Made by a program: the position numbers and the translations under genes. Positions 17,662 to 27,314 of a DNA stretch of 64,000 bases are shown piece by piece. Origin of the DNA: Candidatus Calescibacterium sp. (GTDB lineage Bacteria > DRYD01); the NCBI GenBank assembly GCA_025059235.1, contig JANXCV010000002.1:271498-335497 (forward strand), in the 5' to 3' direction. Within the stretch, counting starts at the first letter, position 1; each line of letters starts with the position of its first letter. Under the pieces are notes generated by a model that saw nothing but the letters and a program-made list of their open reading frames with translations, searched no databases and was not told where the DNA came from.

Positions 17662-19536
17662 ATGAAAATAAAGGTCCAAGCAGGCAAAAGCATAAGACAA
17701 GCAATTTTGGAAAACGGATTAGATATAGATAATTTTATTGTTGCAGATATTGACGGTAAGTTAGTTGATTTAAGTTATACTCCTTCTAATGACCTAGAAG
17801 CTTATTTGCTAGATACTCAGGATCAAAGGTCTTTGGAGGTACTTAGACATAGTACTGCCCATTTAATGGCCCAAGCCATAAAGAGAATATATGGTAATAA
17901 AGCCAAGATTACAGTAGGACCGCCTGTTGACATAGGATTTTACTACGATATAGATTTTGAGGAACCAATTTCAGAAAAAGATCTGGAAAACATAGAAAAG
18001 GAAATGACTAAAATAGTTGAAGAAAATCTAACCATAGAAAGACAGGAGTTAAGAAAGGAACAAGCTATTGAACTGTTCAAAAAACTCGATGAACCATATA
18101 AAGTCCTGATGCTTGAGCAAGATATTCAGGAAGAAGTGGTATCTATATACAAACAGGGTGAATTTATAGATTTATGTAGAGGCCCACATGTAACCTCTAC
18201 AGGTAAAATAAAGTATTTCAAACTACTTTCTGTTAGTGGTGCATATTGGAAAGGCAGCGAAAAAAATAAAATGCTTCAGAGAATCTATGGAACTGCTTTC
18301 TTTACCGAGGAAGAATTAAAGAGGTTTTTATATCAAAGAGAGGAAGCAAAAAAGAGAGATCATAGGATCTTAGGACCTCAACTAGAACTATTCGAGATTG
18401 ATTCTTCTTCTATAGGTGGAGGACTTGTCATATGGCTACCCAAAGGTGAAAAGGTAAGATATATTATCGAAGAGTTTCTTAGAAAAAAACTCGAAGAAAG
18501 AGGTTATTTGTTTGTAAGGACCCCACATATAGCAAATTCAGATTTATGGAGAACTAGTGGTCATCTTGCAGTCTATAACAAATACATGTTCCCAATTATG
18601 ACTACGGAAGAAGGGCAAGAATTTATAGTCAAACCTATGAACTGCCCTTTTCATATCAAGGTATTTCAGAGTAAAACTAGAAGTCACAAGGATTTGCCGC
18701 TGAGAATAGCTGAATATGGTACTGTATACAGATACGAAAAATCAGGGGTTTTACACGGGCTCCTGAGGGTCAGGGGGTTTACTCAGGATGATGCGCACAT
18801 ATTCTGTACTCCCGACCAAGTAGAAGATGAAATAATTGATTTAATTTACCTGACTAAGGAAATTTTAACTAGATTTGGGTTTGAAAATTACAAGGTGTAT
18901 CTAAGCACTAGGCCTGAGGAATTTGTTGGAAGTATAGAGCTTTGGGATTTGGCAGAGAAAGCCTTGAAAAATGCCCTTGATAAAGTTGGAATAGAATATA
19001 TGGTCAATGAAGGAGAGGGAGCTTTTTATGGTCCAAAGATAGACGTAGAAATTACTGACGCTCTGTCCAGAACATGGCAATGCTCTACAATTCAGCTAGA
19101 CTTTAATTTACCTCAGAGGTTCGGAATATATTACATAGGTCCAGATAATTCTAAGCATACCCCGGTTATGATTCACAGAGCTATACTCGGATCTTTTGAA
19201 AGATTCTTTGGCATTCTAATAGAACATTATGCAGGAGAATTTCCACTTTGGTTGTCTCCCATACAAGCCATAATTTTACCGGTTTCACAAAAATTCAATG
19301 ATTACGCTCAACAGGTTTTCCAAGAATTGAAATCAAGAGGCATAAGGGTTGAAATCGACAAAGAGGCAGAAAAATTGGGATACAAAATAAGACAGGCTGA
19401 GATAAAAAAGATACCTATCATGATTATTGTTGGTCAAAAAGAGGTTGAAAGCGGTACTATTTCAGTTAGAAGAAAGGGGCAGGGTGACTTAGGATCAATG
19501 AAAATAGATGATTTACTGAAACTTCTTACCATATGA
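17662..19536 (+). CDS. thrS: Threonyl-tRNA synthetase
   Basis: Charges tRNA-Thr and edits mischarged Ser. Domains in order: TGS (about 1-60), editing domain with HSTAHLMAQA near residue 73 and the 'CRGPH' motif near 172, class II catalytic core (about 240-530) with 'MNCPFH' (zinc Cys), 'GLLRVRGFTQDDAH' (motif 2) and 'HRAILGSFERF' (motif 3), and a C-terminal anticodon-binding domain. No ribosome site is evident before ATG 17662, but the TGS domain begins directly there. The 84-base gap to the terminator is too short for a full T-box leader. Confidence 0.95.
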   Translation: MKIKVQAGKSIRQAILENGLDIDNFIVADIDGKLVDLSYTPSNDLEAYLLDTQDQRSLEVLRHSTAHLMAQAIKRIYGNKAKITVGPPVDIGFYYDIDFEEPISEKDLENIEKEMTKIVEENLTIERQELRKEQAIELFKKLDEPYKVLMLEQDIQEEVVSIYKQGEFIDLCRGPHVTSTGKIKYFKLLSVSGAYWKGSEKNKMLQRIYGTAFFTEEELKRFLYQREEAKKRDHRILGPQLELFEIDSSSIGGGLVIWLPKGEKVRYIIEEFLRKKLEERGYLFVRTPHIANSDLWRTSGHLAVYNKYMFPIMTTEEGQEFIVKPMNCPFHIKVFQSKTRSHKDLPLRIAEYGTVYRYEKSGVLHGLLRVRGFTQDDAHIFCTPDQVEDEIIDLIYLTKEILTRFGFENYKVYLSTRPEEFVGSIELWDLAEKALKNALDKVGIEYMVNEGEGAFYGPKIDVEITDALSRTWQCSTIQLDFNLPQRFGIYYIGPDNSKHTPVMIHRAILGSFERFFGILIEHYAGEFPLWLSPIQAIILPVSQKFNDYAQQVFQELKSRGIRVEIDKEAEKLGYKIRQAEIKKIPIMIIVGQKEVESGTISVRRKGQGDLGSMKIDDLLKLLTI

Positions 19537-20021
19537 TCCCCTTTGAAGAAATAGATTTACCAGGTATAGGTAGAAAATACGTTATAAAAACCTATGATAA
19601 GGAGATTCAGGTTATAGTATATGAAACGGGTATAAAACAGGTTTATTTTGTAAAAGATGATGAGGTAGTTTTTGAATTTACCCTAACTTCTGAGGAAGCT
19701 AAGAGACTGGGACTAATTTTGACCGAAGCTTTTTACCAAACTGTAAGTAAGGATAAATTGGAATATATCCAAGATCAGTTAATATTTGAATGGATAAAGA
19801 TATCTGATAGGAGTCCTTTTGTGGGCAGGACGCTCAGCGATCTTGAAGTAAGAAAAAAGACGGGTGCTTCTGTTGTAGCAGTTATAAGAGGTAAAGAATT
19901 CTTCCCTAATCCCGATCCATATTCCTTCAAATTCTTGCCAAACGATACAATCATATGTATAGGTAATAGAAAACAATTGAAAGATTTAGAGAAGTATATC
20001 AACCATTTAAATGTCGAATAA
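19533..20021 (+). CDS. KhtT-like RCK/TrkA-C regulatory protein
   Basis: The N-terminal 'LPGIGRKYVI' and the C-terminal TrkA-C domain (about residues 85-158, with 'SPFVGRTLSDLEVRKKTGASVVAVIRG' and 'LPNDTIICIG') match KhtT, the ligand-binding subunit that gates the KhtU potassium/proton antiporter. No KhtU gene lies next to it here. Start overlaps the thrS stop (ATGA). The domain call is good; the partner is unknown. Confidence 0.75.
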   Translation: MIPFEEIDLPGIGRKYVIKTYDKEIQVIVYETGIKQVYFVKDDEVVFEFTLTSEEAKRLGLILTEAFYQTVSKDKLEYIQDQLIFEWIKISDRSPFVGRTLSDLEVRKKTGASVVAVIRGKEFFPNPDPYSFKFLPNDTIICIGNRKQLKDLEKYINHLNVE

Positions 20022-20991
20022 AATAGTTATAGTTATTGCAGGATTCGGAGCGGTAGGTTCTTTCCTATATTTTCTCCTTAGAAACTACAACCCTATCGTA
20101 TATACAAGAAGAGGATCCATATCTCCCTATGAAGTTTCATTCCTGCATAGAAACAAAAATATTATAACTTTTCCGATCGAAAATATTAATCTTTTGCAAA
20201 ATAATGTAAAGAAGATAGACTACCTGTTTCTATGTTCTAAGTCTTATGATACAAAACTTTATTTAGAAAACATACTGAGAGGATTTGAGGTGAACAATTT
20301 AGTTCTGACTCAGAATGGGTTATTTATTGAAGATGAAGTTATTCCCATATTCAAAGGGAAAATCTATTATTTAACTCTTACGACTGGTATGGAATTCAAG
20401 GATAACAAGCTACTTATATATAATCCTACTAAATCTCAGGCCGTGTTGACTATTGTAAGTAACAATTCTACTGGGACAGAATCATCAGATTTTAGACTAT
20501 GTTGGGATGAAAGGTACTGTGTTCTGAGTTATTCTTATGATCATTTGTCTGTAAGGTTTTCAAAACTAATTTTAAACCTTGTGTTAAATGTTGTTCCTGC
20601 CTGTTTTGGGGGATTACCCTGGGAAATTTTCCCCTCAAATCCAGAAGCTATCAAGATAGAACGAGATCTCATCAGGGAAATTATCGATTTTATGATTAGG
20701 CAAAATATAAAGTTTTTTAATTTTAGGTCTTACAGGCTGGATTATATTTCTTTTTTCTATAGATATTGTCCTTTTGTGATCTTTAAAGGGATATATTCTA
20801 GCCCCACTATTTTGAAATTTATAAGGGATAATAGAGTACCGTCTTTTTACAAAGACTTGATATTAAACAAGAATATAACCGAAGTTGATTATTATTTGGG
20901 ATGGTATAAGAAATTTGAACAATACAAGATGCCTACCGTTAAGATGGTATATCAGCAGATAAAAAAAATGGAGCAATCTCTCAAAGGATAA
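20011..20991 (+). CDS. Ketopantoate reductase-like (PanE/ApbA family) protein
   Basis: An N-terminal Rossmann fold with GFGAVG (residues 12-17) and 'VYTRRG', plus 'LTQNGLFIEDEVIP' near residue 110, places it in the PanE/ApbA family of NAD(P)-dependent 2-oxoacid reductases. Such proteins reduce 2-dehydropantoate in pantothenate and CoA synthesis. The C-terminal half is poorly conserved, so activity on another 2-oxoacid is possible. The start overlaps the upstream gene by 11 bases. Confidence 0.7.
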   Translation: MSNKIVIVIAGFGAVGSFLYFLLRNYNPIVYTRRGSISPYEVSFLHRNKNIITFPIENINLLQNNVKKIDYLFLCSKSYDTKLYLENILRGFEVNNLVLTQNGLFIEDEVIPIFKGKIYYLTLTTGMEFKDNKLLIYNPTKSQAVLTIVSNNSTGTESSDFRLCWDERYCVLSYSYDHLSVRFSKLILNLVLNVVPACFGGLPWEIFPSNPEAIKIERDLIREIIDFMIRQNIKFFNFRSYRLDYISFFYRYCPFVIFKGIYSSPTILKFIRDNRVPSFYKDLILNKNITEVDYYLGWYKKFEQYKMPTVKMVYQQIKKMEQSLKG

Positions 20992-21029
20992 GATTTCTAG
21001 TTATAGAATTTATATTTTAAGAGACTTTT

Positions 21030-21248
21030 ATGGGTCAAGACAAGATTTTTTTTCGAACTGTTTTGATTTTTGCAATAGTCTTCGGGATTATAGGTTTTTT
21101 AGCCGGCAACTTTTTTGATTTTTTTCCAGGTAGTAGCTTTATCCTTCTCCTATTTGGAGGATTTTTAGGGATGATCGTGGGAGTTATCATCGGTACAATA
21201 CTTAAATTCAAAAAATTATCCTCAGAAAAAGATAAGTATAAGATATGA
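21030..21248 (+). CDS. Small two-helix membrane protein
   Basis: 72 residues with two predicted membrane helices (about 8-27 and 36-56) separated by a short 'FFPGSSF' loop and ending in a basic/charged tail. The glycine-rich second helix ('GGFLGMIVGVIIGTIL') resembles small AtpZ/AtpI-like proteins, but no ATP synthase genes are near and the resemblance is weak. Its stop overlaps the gyrB start (ATGA). Confidence 0.65.
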   Translation: MGQDKIFFRTVLIFAIVFGIIGFLAGNFFDFFPGSSFILLLFGGFLGMIVGVIIGTILKFKKLSSEKDKYKI

Positions 21249-23167
21249 AGGTAAAGTCTAAAAGCACTGAAAGTTATACTGGTAAAGATATAAAGGTTTT
21301 AAAGGGGTTGGAAGCGGTAAGGCAACGCCCCGCAATGTACATCGGTTCTACCGACAAAAAAGGACTACATCACCTCATAAATGAAGTCGTAGATAATAGT
21401 ATAGACGAAGCAGTAGCAGGATATTGTAATCATATAAGGGTAACAATCACAAAAAATGGGGAGTGTATAGTTGAGGACAATGGAAGAGGTATTCCTGTAG
21501 ATATTGTTCCATCTGAAGGAAAATCAGCACTAGAAGTAGTCTTAACGGTACTGCATGCGGGTGCAAAGTTCTCAGATAAGGTATACAAAATATCTGGTGG
21601 TCTGCATGGTGTCGGAGTATCCGTTGTTAATGCTTTATCCGAATATCTCATTGCTGAGGTTCATAGAGATGGATACATATGGGTACAAATTTATGAAAGA
21701 GGTGTTCCTATAACACCCGTTCAAAAAAAAGGAAAAACCAGTAAAACAGGCACGATAATAACTTTTAAACCCGATTTTCAGATATTTAGAAATATTAACT
21801 TTGATCCCGATATTATACTGGAAAGATTAGAGGAATTGGCTTACTTAAATCCCTTTGTAACAATCGAATTCATAGACGAAAACTCAGGAATAAATAAAAT
21901 CCTTAATTATCCAAACGGAATAAGGGATTTTGTTGAGAATATAATTTATCGAAATTCCTTTAATAGATCTTACGAAGTTCAGTATGTCAAGAATATTTAT
22001 GGTGATATAGTTGTAGAAATTGCTTTTGTTCATACTGATTCTGATATCGAGATTTCAAAATCATTTGCCAATAACATAAACACGGTTGATGGTGGAACTC
22101 ATCTGACTACCTTCAGAAATTCTTTCACTCGTCTAGTCAATACTTTTGCTATAGAAAAGATAAAGGAAAAGGATGTGAGTTTGAGTGGGGATGATATTAG
22201 GCAATCAATGGTATATGTAGTTTCAGTGAAGGTTCCGAATCCTCAATTTGAGGGTCAGACGAAATCAAAGCTTGTTAGTCATGAAGTTAAAAGCGCAATA
22301 GAAAATACCGTAATGAACGATATAAAGAGGATATTTGACTCTGAACCTGAAATTATAGACATTATTCTACAGAAGGCTCTGGTATCTTACAAAGCTAGAA
22401 TTGCTGCTAAAAGAGCAAAACAGATAGTTATAGCCAGATCCAGAAGTGATATTCTATATACTGTTGCTGGTAAATTAGCAGACTGTATTTCCAGAGATGT
22501 AAGTAAGAGGGAGATTTATATTGTTGAGGGTGACAGTGCTGGTGGATCAGCTAAAAATGCAAGGGACAGAAATACTCAAGCTGTTTTACCTCTGAAAGGA
22601 AAAATAATAAACGTTGAAAAATCGAATATAGAAAAAATCCTTCAGAACAACGAAATAAGAGCCATAATAGCTGCTCTGGGATGTGGAATAGATTACGAAG
22701 ATAAAAAAATGGACATTTCAAAGCTAAGGTATTCAAAAGTTATAATAGCTACTGATGCTGATGTCGATGGTTATCACATACGAACCTTACTACTAACTTT
22801 CTTCTACAGATTTATGAGATTGCTTATATATCATGGTAATCTATATTTAGCATATAGTCCACTTTATAGGATAATTACTAATAATAAATCGATTTATGTG
22901 TACAGTCAAAAAGAACTAGAGAAGGAGATAAAGAATTTGAAAAAATACAGGATACAGCGTTTCAAGGGATTAGGGGAAATGAATCCCGACCAGCTATGGG
23001 AAACTATTATGAATCCAAAGACCAGGATTCTGAAAAAAGTTTCTCTTGATGATGCAGAAAAAGCTGAAAAAATAATAAATATTCTTATGGGTATCGATGT
23101 TGAAGAAAGAAAAAAAATTATTCTGCAAAGTTCCTCATCCGTTTCTATAAACGAACTGGATGTATGA
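21245..23167 (+). CDS. gyrB: DNA gyrase subunit B
   Basis: ATPase subunit of gyrase, which introduces negative supercoils with GyrA. GHKL motifs: EVVDNSIDEA near residue 42, DNGRGIP near residue 78 and GGLHGVGVSVVNALS near 118. The Toprim domain has EGDSAGGSA near residue 426 and the DADVDG metal site near 501, and the C-terminus keeps 'RFKGLGEMNPDQLWET'. Length of 640 residues is the short form without the proteobacterial insertion. The 'QAVLPLKGKI' motif favours GyrB over ParE but the two are not fully separable by eye. It sits in a chain of ATGA-coupled genes. Confidence 0.93.
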   Translation: MKVKSKSTESYTGKDIKVLKGLEAVRQRPAMYIGSTDKKGLHHLINEVVDNSIDEAVAGYCNHIRVTITKNGECIVEDNGRGIPVDIVPSEGKSALEVVLTVLHAGAKFSDKVYKISGGLHGVGVSVVNALSEYLIAEVHRDGYIWVQIYERGVPITPVQKKGKTSKTGTIITFKPDFQIFRNINFDPDIILERLEELAYLNPFVTIEFIDENSGINKILNYPNGIRDFVENIIYRNSFNRSYEVQYVKNIYGDIVVEIAFVHTDSDIEISKSFANNINTVDGGTHLTTFRNSFTRLVNTFAIEKIKEKDVSLSGDDIRQSMVYVVSVKVPNPQFEGQTKSKLVSHEVKSAIENTVMNDIKRIFDSEPEIIDIILQKALVSYKARIAAKRAKQIVIARSRSDILYTVAGKLADCISRDVSKREIYIVEGDSAGGSAKNARDRNTQAVLPLKGKIINVEKSNIEKILQNNEIRAIIAALGCGIDYEDKKMDISKLRYSKVIIATDADVDGYHIRTLLLTFFYRFMRLLIYHGNLYLAYSPLYRIITNNKSIYVYSQKELEKEIKNLKKYRIQRFKGLGEMNPDQLWETIMNPKTRILKKVSLDDAEKAEKIINILMGIDVEERKKIILQSSSSVSINELDV

Positions 23168-26100
23168 ATATATTTCAACATATACATAATCAATCTAAGT
23201 ATCAATCTAAGTTAGATAATCTCAGGACTATTCTTCAGCAAATTGAATCAAAGTATCAAGCTAAAGAAGTATATTACATGGAATTTGACGAATATTCTTC
23301 ATTTTGTATCAAACATCTGGGTATTGAGGGTGATTGTTCTAATTTCCATAAAATGCTCGTAGATAGGTTGGAAAGGGTTGCTTTTGAAGAGAATATACCA
23401 GTTGTTATACTGGATACCACCAAAGATCCTCGGACTATAGCTACTAATCTGGCTAACAGTTCATATTCTTTGGTGGTTGTTCCAGTAAGATATAGAGGTA
23501 CACCAATAGGAACTATAACCCTTATAAGACAGAAAAAGTTTGATATAAAGGATCTGAATGAATTAAGTAATATTGCCGATAGTTTATCTATTCTGATAAA
23601 TAGTAGTACATATGCTTTTGATGGAAACGAATTACTCAAGGAGATCTCTAGATGGATAGTCGATAAAGTTAATGTTAGTAAAGAAGAGTTACCAATAAAT
23701 AGCTTACTAAATATGTTAAACAATCTAGGTTTAGATTTACAGGTAGCTTTTTTATTTGAGGATGGCAAGTGTTATAATAGTTTACCTTGTCAGATAAATA
23801 ATTGGGATGTTTTGATAGAGGTTTGTCCAGCAGTAAAGAAAAGTAATGCAGTATCATGCTCTTCATGTAGATTTGCCAAACAGAAAGGTTTTTTGTGTAA
23901 AAGAGTAAATATCAGTAACAGATTACCTTTTGCTATATTTTCGGTTTCTGATTTTTCTGGTGAGGTATACGAAAGTTGGAATGATGACATAATCAATATT
24001 TTATCAAAACTTGCTACGTTTTACTATTCGCTTAAAACAATAGACTCTATTTATATTTATCAGAAGGTATTCCATATAATGAAAGAATTCCTTGGAACCG
24101 AGAAATTTACAATAGACAATGTAATTGCCAAATTTGTTGATATTATCTTTGAGATATGGAATACCGCAGCTATCTATGCTTATTCAGTAAAATCAAAATC
24201 AAAATTTGAATTCATTAAAATTAATCCAAAGTATCAAAATTTTTCTGAATTGATATACAATTATTCGAAGGATATATATAATCTATCTAATTTTAACGGT
24301 ACTTTTTCCTTTATAGTGAGATCGAAGAACGAATCGATAGTTTTTGATGTAATTTTCGTAAACACAGCTGCCCTTAAAAAAGATATCTCAAAAGAAATAG
24401 GAATAATAAAAGATTTCTTTGAAATTATTTCTACTATTATCTTTCTTTTCGATTCCTACAGAAATGATTTAAGAATGAAAAAGGAAGAAATAAAGGTTTT
24501 TTATAGTAGGCTAAAAAAATTGGAGCAAGAGATAATCACCTATCAAGAAAAAATGCTAGATTTGGAAAATAGAATAAGTTATTCTAGACTCAAAGAGGAG
24601 ATGGTAAAATATATAAATTCTATTTCTAGCATTGAAGATTTTGAGAAAAAGATCTCTAATTTTGCCAATATCGTAGACTCAATTATTAGCTATAAGATCA
24701 ACTCGATAGTTATCACTTTTTACAATAAAATCATCAAGAAATTTGATAAATTTATCTTTTGGAATGTTCCTGAATATATCCAGGATAACATAAGGTATAA
24801 CTTTAGAGAAATTGAAAAGATGAATAAAAATCAAAAAATAGTAAACTCGTTATCTGAGCTAAGAACTATCTATAGAGGGGATGAGGAATTTCAACTTATC
24901 TCTAGACTTCATTTTACCAATATGAAATCTATAGTCAATATTCCATTATTACTGGGAGAGGAGAGAATAGGTTCGGTCTTATTATTCTTTACCAGTAATG
25001 TTGAACTTAGTAACGATGAAAAAAGTTTCCTATCTTTTGTTTCTAAAGAATTATCAAGAAGATTTTTAGCTATAAAAAACATTGATACTCTCGAAAAAGT
25101 GAGGTATATATATACCCTTGTTCAAGAATTTTTGAATGTTTTGTATTTTGAAGAAAGTCAAAACACTTTAAATAAATTGTTTGAATATCTGTATGTAATT
25201 ATCTCTAAGTTAGGTTTCAAGAAGTTATTTATTTTCAAGGAAAAGAAGGAGTCTAATTTGAGTAATATAATTGAATTTAGGCTTGAGTATTTTAGTCCTT
25301 CTGGTGGAGATGATTCTAATTACCCTTATCAGATAAACATCTCAAAAGAATTAATTTACTCTCTTAATAGGATAATGATTTTTGAAAAGGATAAAAATCG
25401 AAACCCTAAATATGAATTCATAAACTATTTTTTTTCAGAAGACAACCAACTGATATTCTTTATTCCTTTCTACGACATCAGGTATTCTAGATTCTATGAA
25501 TATTGTAGTTACTTTGCTATAGCGGTTTCTGATAACATCGGTTATACTCAGTTTGATATCCAAGTTTTTAGTTTAATACAAAAGATACTATCGATGATTT
25601 ATAATAATATGTTCCTATATTACCTGAATCTTAGGGATAAAAAAGTTTTGTTTGAGGTTTTCGAAGTTATGGACGACGGAATTATTGTTATGAACCTAGA
25701 AAAAAAGGTTCTTTTGATTAACAAAAGTGCAGTAAACATCTTAGATGTTGCTTATAAACCTGAAGATATAACGGGTGAGCAAAAGTTTACGATCAATGAT
25801 CTTTTGGCTGATAAATCTGGTGAACTTGTGCGCAGAATTATCAACTGCGAAGATTTAGTCAAAAAGTATATCGATGAAGGTATCGATACTATCTCAGGAG
25901 AAGCAAATCTTGAATATGAAGATAAGTCTAAGATAATAAAATATACTCTTTCTTTTCTTCAATTCCCTGTCGATTCTATTAAAACTATGTTAAACAAAAA
26001 TGATAGTTACAGCTACTTGATAGTTTTGAAAGACATAACTGAGCAGAAAAATTTAGAGAAGGAAAAAGATGATTTTGTAGCTACTGTATCCCACGATATA

Positions 26101-26733
26101 AAAACTCCTCTAACTACTATGAAAGGATATCTATCCGCGCTCCTGAGATATCCAGATAAAATAACATCTGAGCAAAGAGATTCATATCTGAGAGTAATAA
26201 ACTCTGAGATAGATAGAATTAATCGTATGCTAAATAATCTAATGGATCTTAGAAGGTTGGAGGGAAACATCCTGAAAATAAATCCCGTAAAATTTGATAT
26301 TATCAAAGTTATTAATAAAGTCGTAGATATTTTCAATATTAGCTATGTAAATTACGAGTTTCAGGTCAATTCTAAAGTCAGTAATATCTTAGTGTATGCT
26401 GACAAGGATAAGATTGAACAAGTTTTACACAATCTACTATCTAACGCTGTTAAATATTCTCCTTCAGGTAGTAAAATCTCAATAGTAATAGAGGTTGAAA
26501 CTAATGAGGTTATTGTCAGTATTTCTGACCAGGGAATAGGAATACCTCCCGAAGAAATAGAGAAAGTATTTGATAAATATTATCGAACTCAACAAACTCA
26601 AAAAAAGAAAATAGGTGGTAAAGGTCTGGGATTATACATAACAAAGAAAATCGTTGAACTACACGGAGGTAGAATCTGGGTTAAAAGTGAATTGAATAAA
26701 GGAACTACTTTTTACTTTTCAATACCGTTATGA
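23164..26733 (+). CDS. Large cytosolic multi-GAF/PAS sensor histidine kinase
   Basis: 1189 residues with no membrane helix. Order: GAF-like domain (about 15-145), a cysteine cluster (C203, C209, C221, C232, C235, C245), further GAF-like modules, a coiled coil (about 435-475), two more GAF-like domains (about 480-640 and 660-830), PAS (about 835-950), HisKA with the phospho-acceptor His977 in SHDIKTPL, and an HATPase with N box 'HNLLSNAVKYSP', DQGIGIP and GKGLGLYITK. The CSSC pair and neighbours could hold iron-sulfur or zinc, or act as a thiol sensor. It is coupled to gyrB (ATGA) and a response regulator lies one gene downstream, probably its partner. Confidence 0.88.
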   Translation: MNIFQHIHNQSKYQSKLDNLRTILQQIESKYQAKEVYYMEFDEYSSFCIKHLGIEGDCSNFHKMLVDRLERVAFEENIPVVILDTTKDPRTIATNLANSSYSLVVVPVRYRGTPIGTITLIRQKKFDIKDLNELSNIADSLSILINSSTYAFDGNELLKEISRWIVDKVNVSKEELPINSLLNMLNNLGLDLQVAFLFEDGKCYNSLPCQINNWDVLIEVCPAVKKSNAVSCSSCRFAKQKGFLCKRVNISNRLPFAIFSVSDFSGEVYESWNDDIINILSKLATFYYSLKTIDSIYIYQKVFHIMKEFLGTEKFTIDNVIAKFVDIIFEIWNTAAIYAYSVKSKSKFEFIKINPKYQNFSELIYNYSKDIYNLSNFNGTFSFIVRSKNESIVFDVIFVNTAALKKDISKEIGIIKDFFEIISTIIFLFDSYRNDLRMKKEEIKVFYSRLKKLEQEIITYQEKMLDLENRISYSRLKEEMVKYINSISSIEDFEKKISNFANIVDSIISYKINSIVITFYNKIIKKFDKFIFWNVPEYIQDNIRYNFREIEKMNKNQKIVNSLSELRTIYRGDEEFQLISRLHFTNMKSIVNIPLLLGEERIGSVLLFFTSNVELSNDEKSFLSFVSKELSRRFLAIKNIDTLEKVRYIYTLVQEFLNVLYFEESQNTLNKLFEYLYVIISKLGFKKLFIFKEKKESNLSNIIEFRLEYFSPSGGDDSNYPYQINISKELIYSLNRIMIFEKDKNRNPKYEFINYFFSEDNQLIFFIPFYDIRYSRFYEYCSYFAIAVSDNIGYTQFDIQVFSLIQKILSMIYNNMFLYYLNLRDKKVLFEVFEVMDDGIIVMNLEKKVLLINKSAVNILDVAYKPEDITGEQKFTINDLLADKSGELVRRIINCEDLVKKYIDEGIDTISGEANLEYEDKSKIIKYTLSFLQFPVDSIKTMLNKNDSYSYLIVLKDITEQKNLEKEKDDFVATVSHDIKTPLTTMKGYLSALLRYPDKITSEQRDSYLRVINSEIDRINRMLNNLMDLRRLEGNILKINPVKFDIIKVINKVVDIFNISYVNYEFQVNSKVSNILVYADKDKIEQVLHNLLSNAVKYSPSGSKISIVIEVETNEVIVSISDQGIGIPPEEIEKVFDKYYRTQQTQKKKIGGKGLGLYITKKIVELHGGRIWVKSELNKGTTFYFSIPL

Positions 26734-27314
26734 ATTATATTCCCTTTAGGGTAAAAAATATTTCTATTCGTGATAATATGATATTTTTTACAGTTTCTTT
26801 CTTTGAGGCCAAAGATCAAATAAATCAATTGCTACCAAAAGAGTATGTATTTGATCTGAATGACGTAGCTTATATATCGCTAGGTTATATAAGGAACATT
26901 GAACAAGTAGGAGATGAAAGTATGAAAATTTCAAAAATGTTCAAAAAGATAGTATCCTTTGGAATAGTCGACGAGAAAAAAGAAAAAAATTACAAACTCA
27001 GAGAAGAAATATTATTAGACTTTGTTATTCTCAAAGAACAGTTATTATTTTTTAGATTAGATCTTACGACTTTCAACTATAAAGACTTTTTAAAATCTGA
27101 ATCCACTTTTTCCTCTTTCATTAATATGAGAAAATTCATTTTTTCGATAGTATCCATGTTTTCCCATGAAAAGATAGATGAAATAGTTTTTAATTTTCTT
27201 AATACTAATTCACTAAGTAAGATCCAGTATTTTTCGAATGTATATGAATTTCAAGACTATGTGATTTCTAAGATGAGAGAGAAGAGAATTTATGATAAAA
27301 CTTTTGGTAGTTGA
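26730..27314 (+). CDS. Hypothetical protein between sensor kinase and response regulator
   Basis: No family recognised. Its start overlaps the kinase stop (ATGA) and its end overlaps the response-regulator start by 23 bases. The 194-residue product is mixed alpha/beta in appearance, with beta-like N-terminal strands ('VKNISIRDNMIFFTVSF') and long helical stretches later. There are no cysteines, signal peptide or membrane helix. Its locked position inside the two-component operon suggests an accessory or modulatory role, which is inference only. Confidence 0.7.
   Translation: MNYIPFRVKNISIRDNMIFFTVSFFEAKDQINQLLPKEYVFDLNDVAYISLGYIRNIEQVGDESMKISKMFKKIVSFGIVDEKKEKNYKLREEILLDFVILKEQLLFFRLDLTTFNYKDFLKSESTFSSFINMRKFIFSIVSMFSHEKIDEIVFNFLNTNSLSKIQYFSNVYEFQDYVISKMREKRIYDKTFGS

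Noticed and set aside
17526..17732. 68-codon ORF before thrS
   Set aside because: It runs through the terminator hairpin and into the TGS domain of thrS in another frame.
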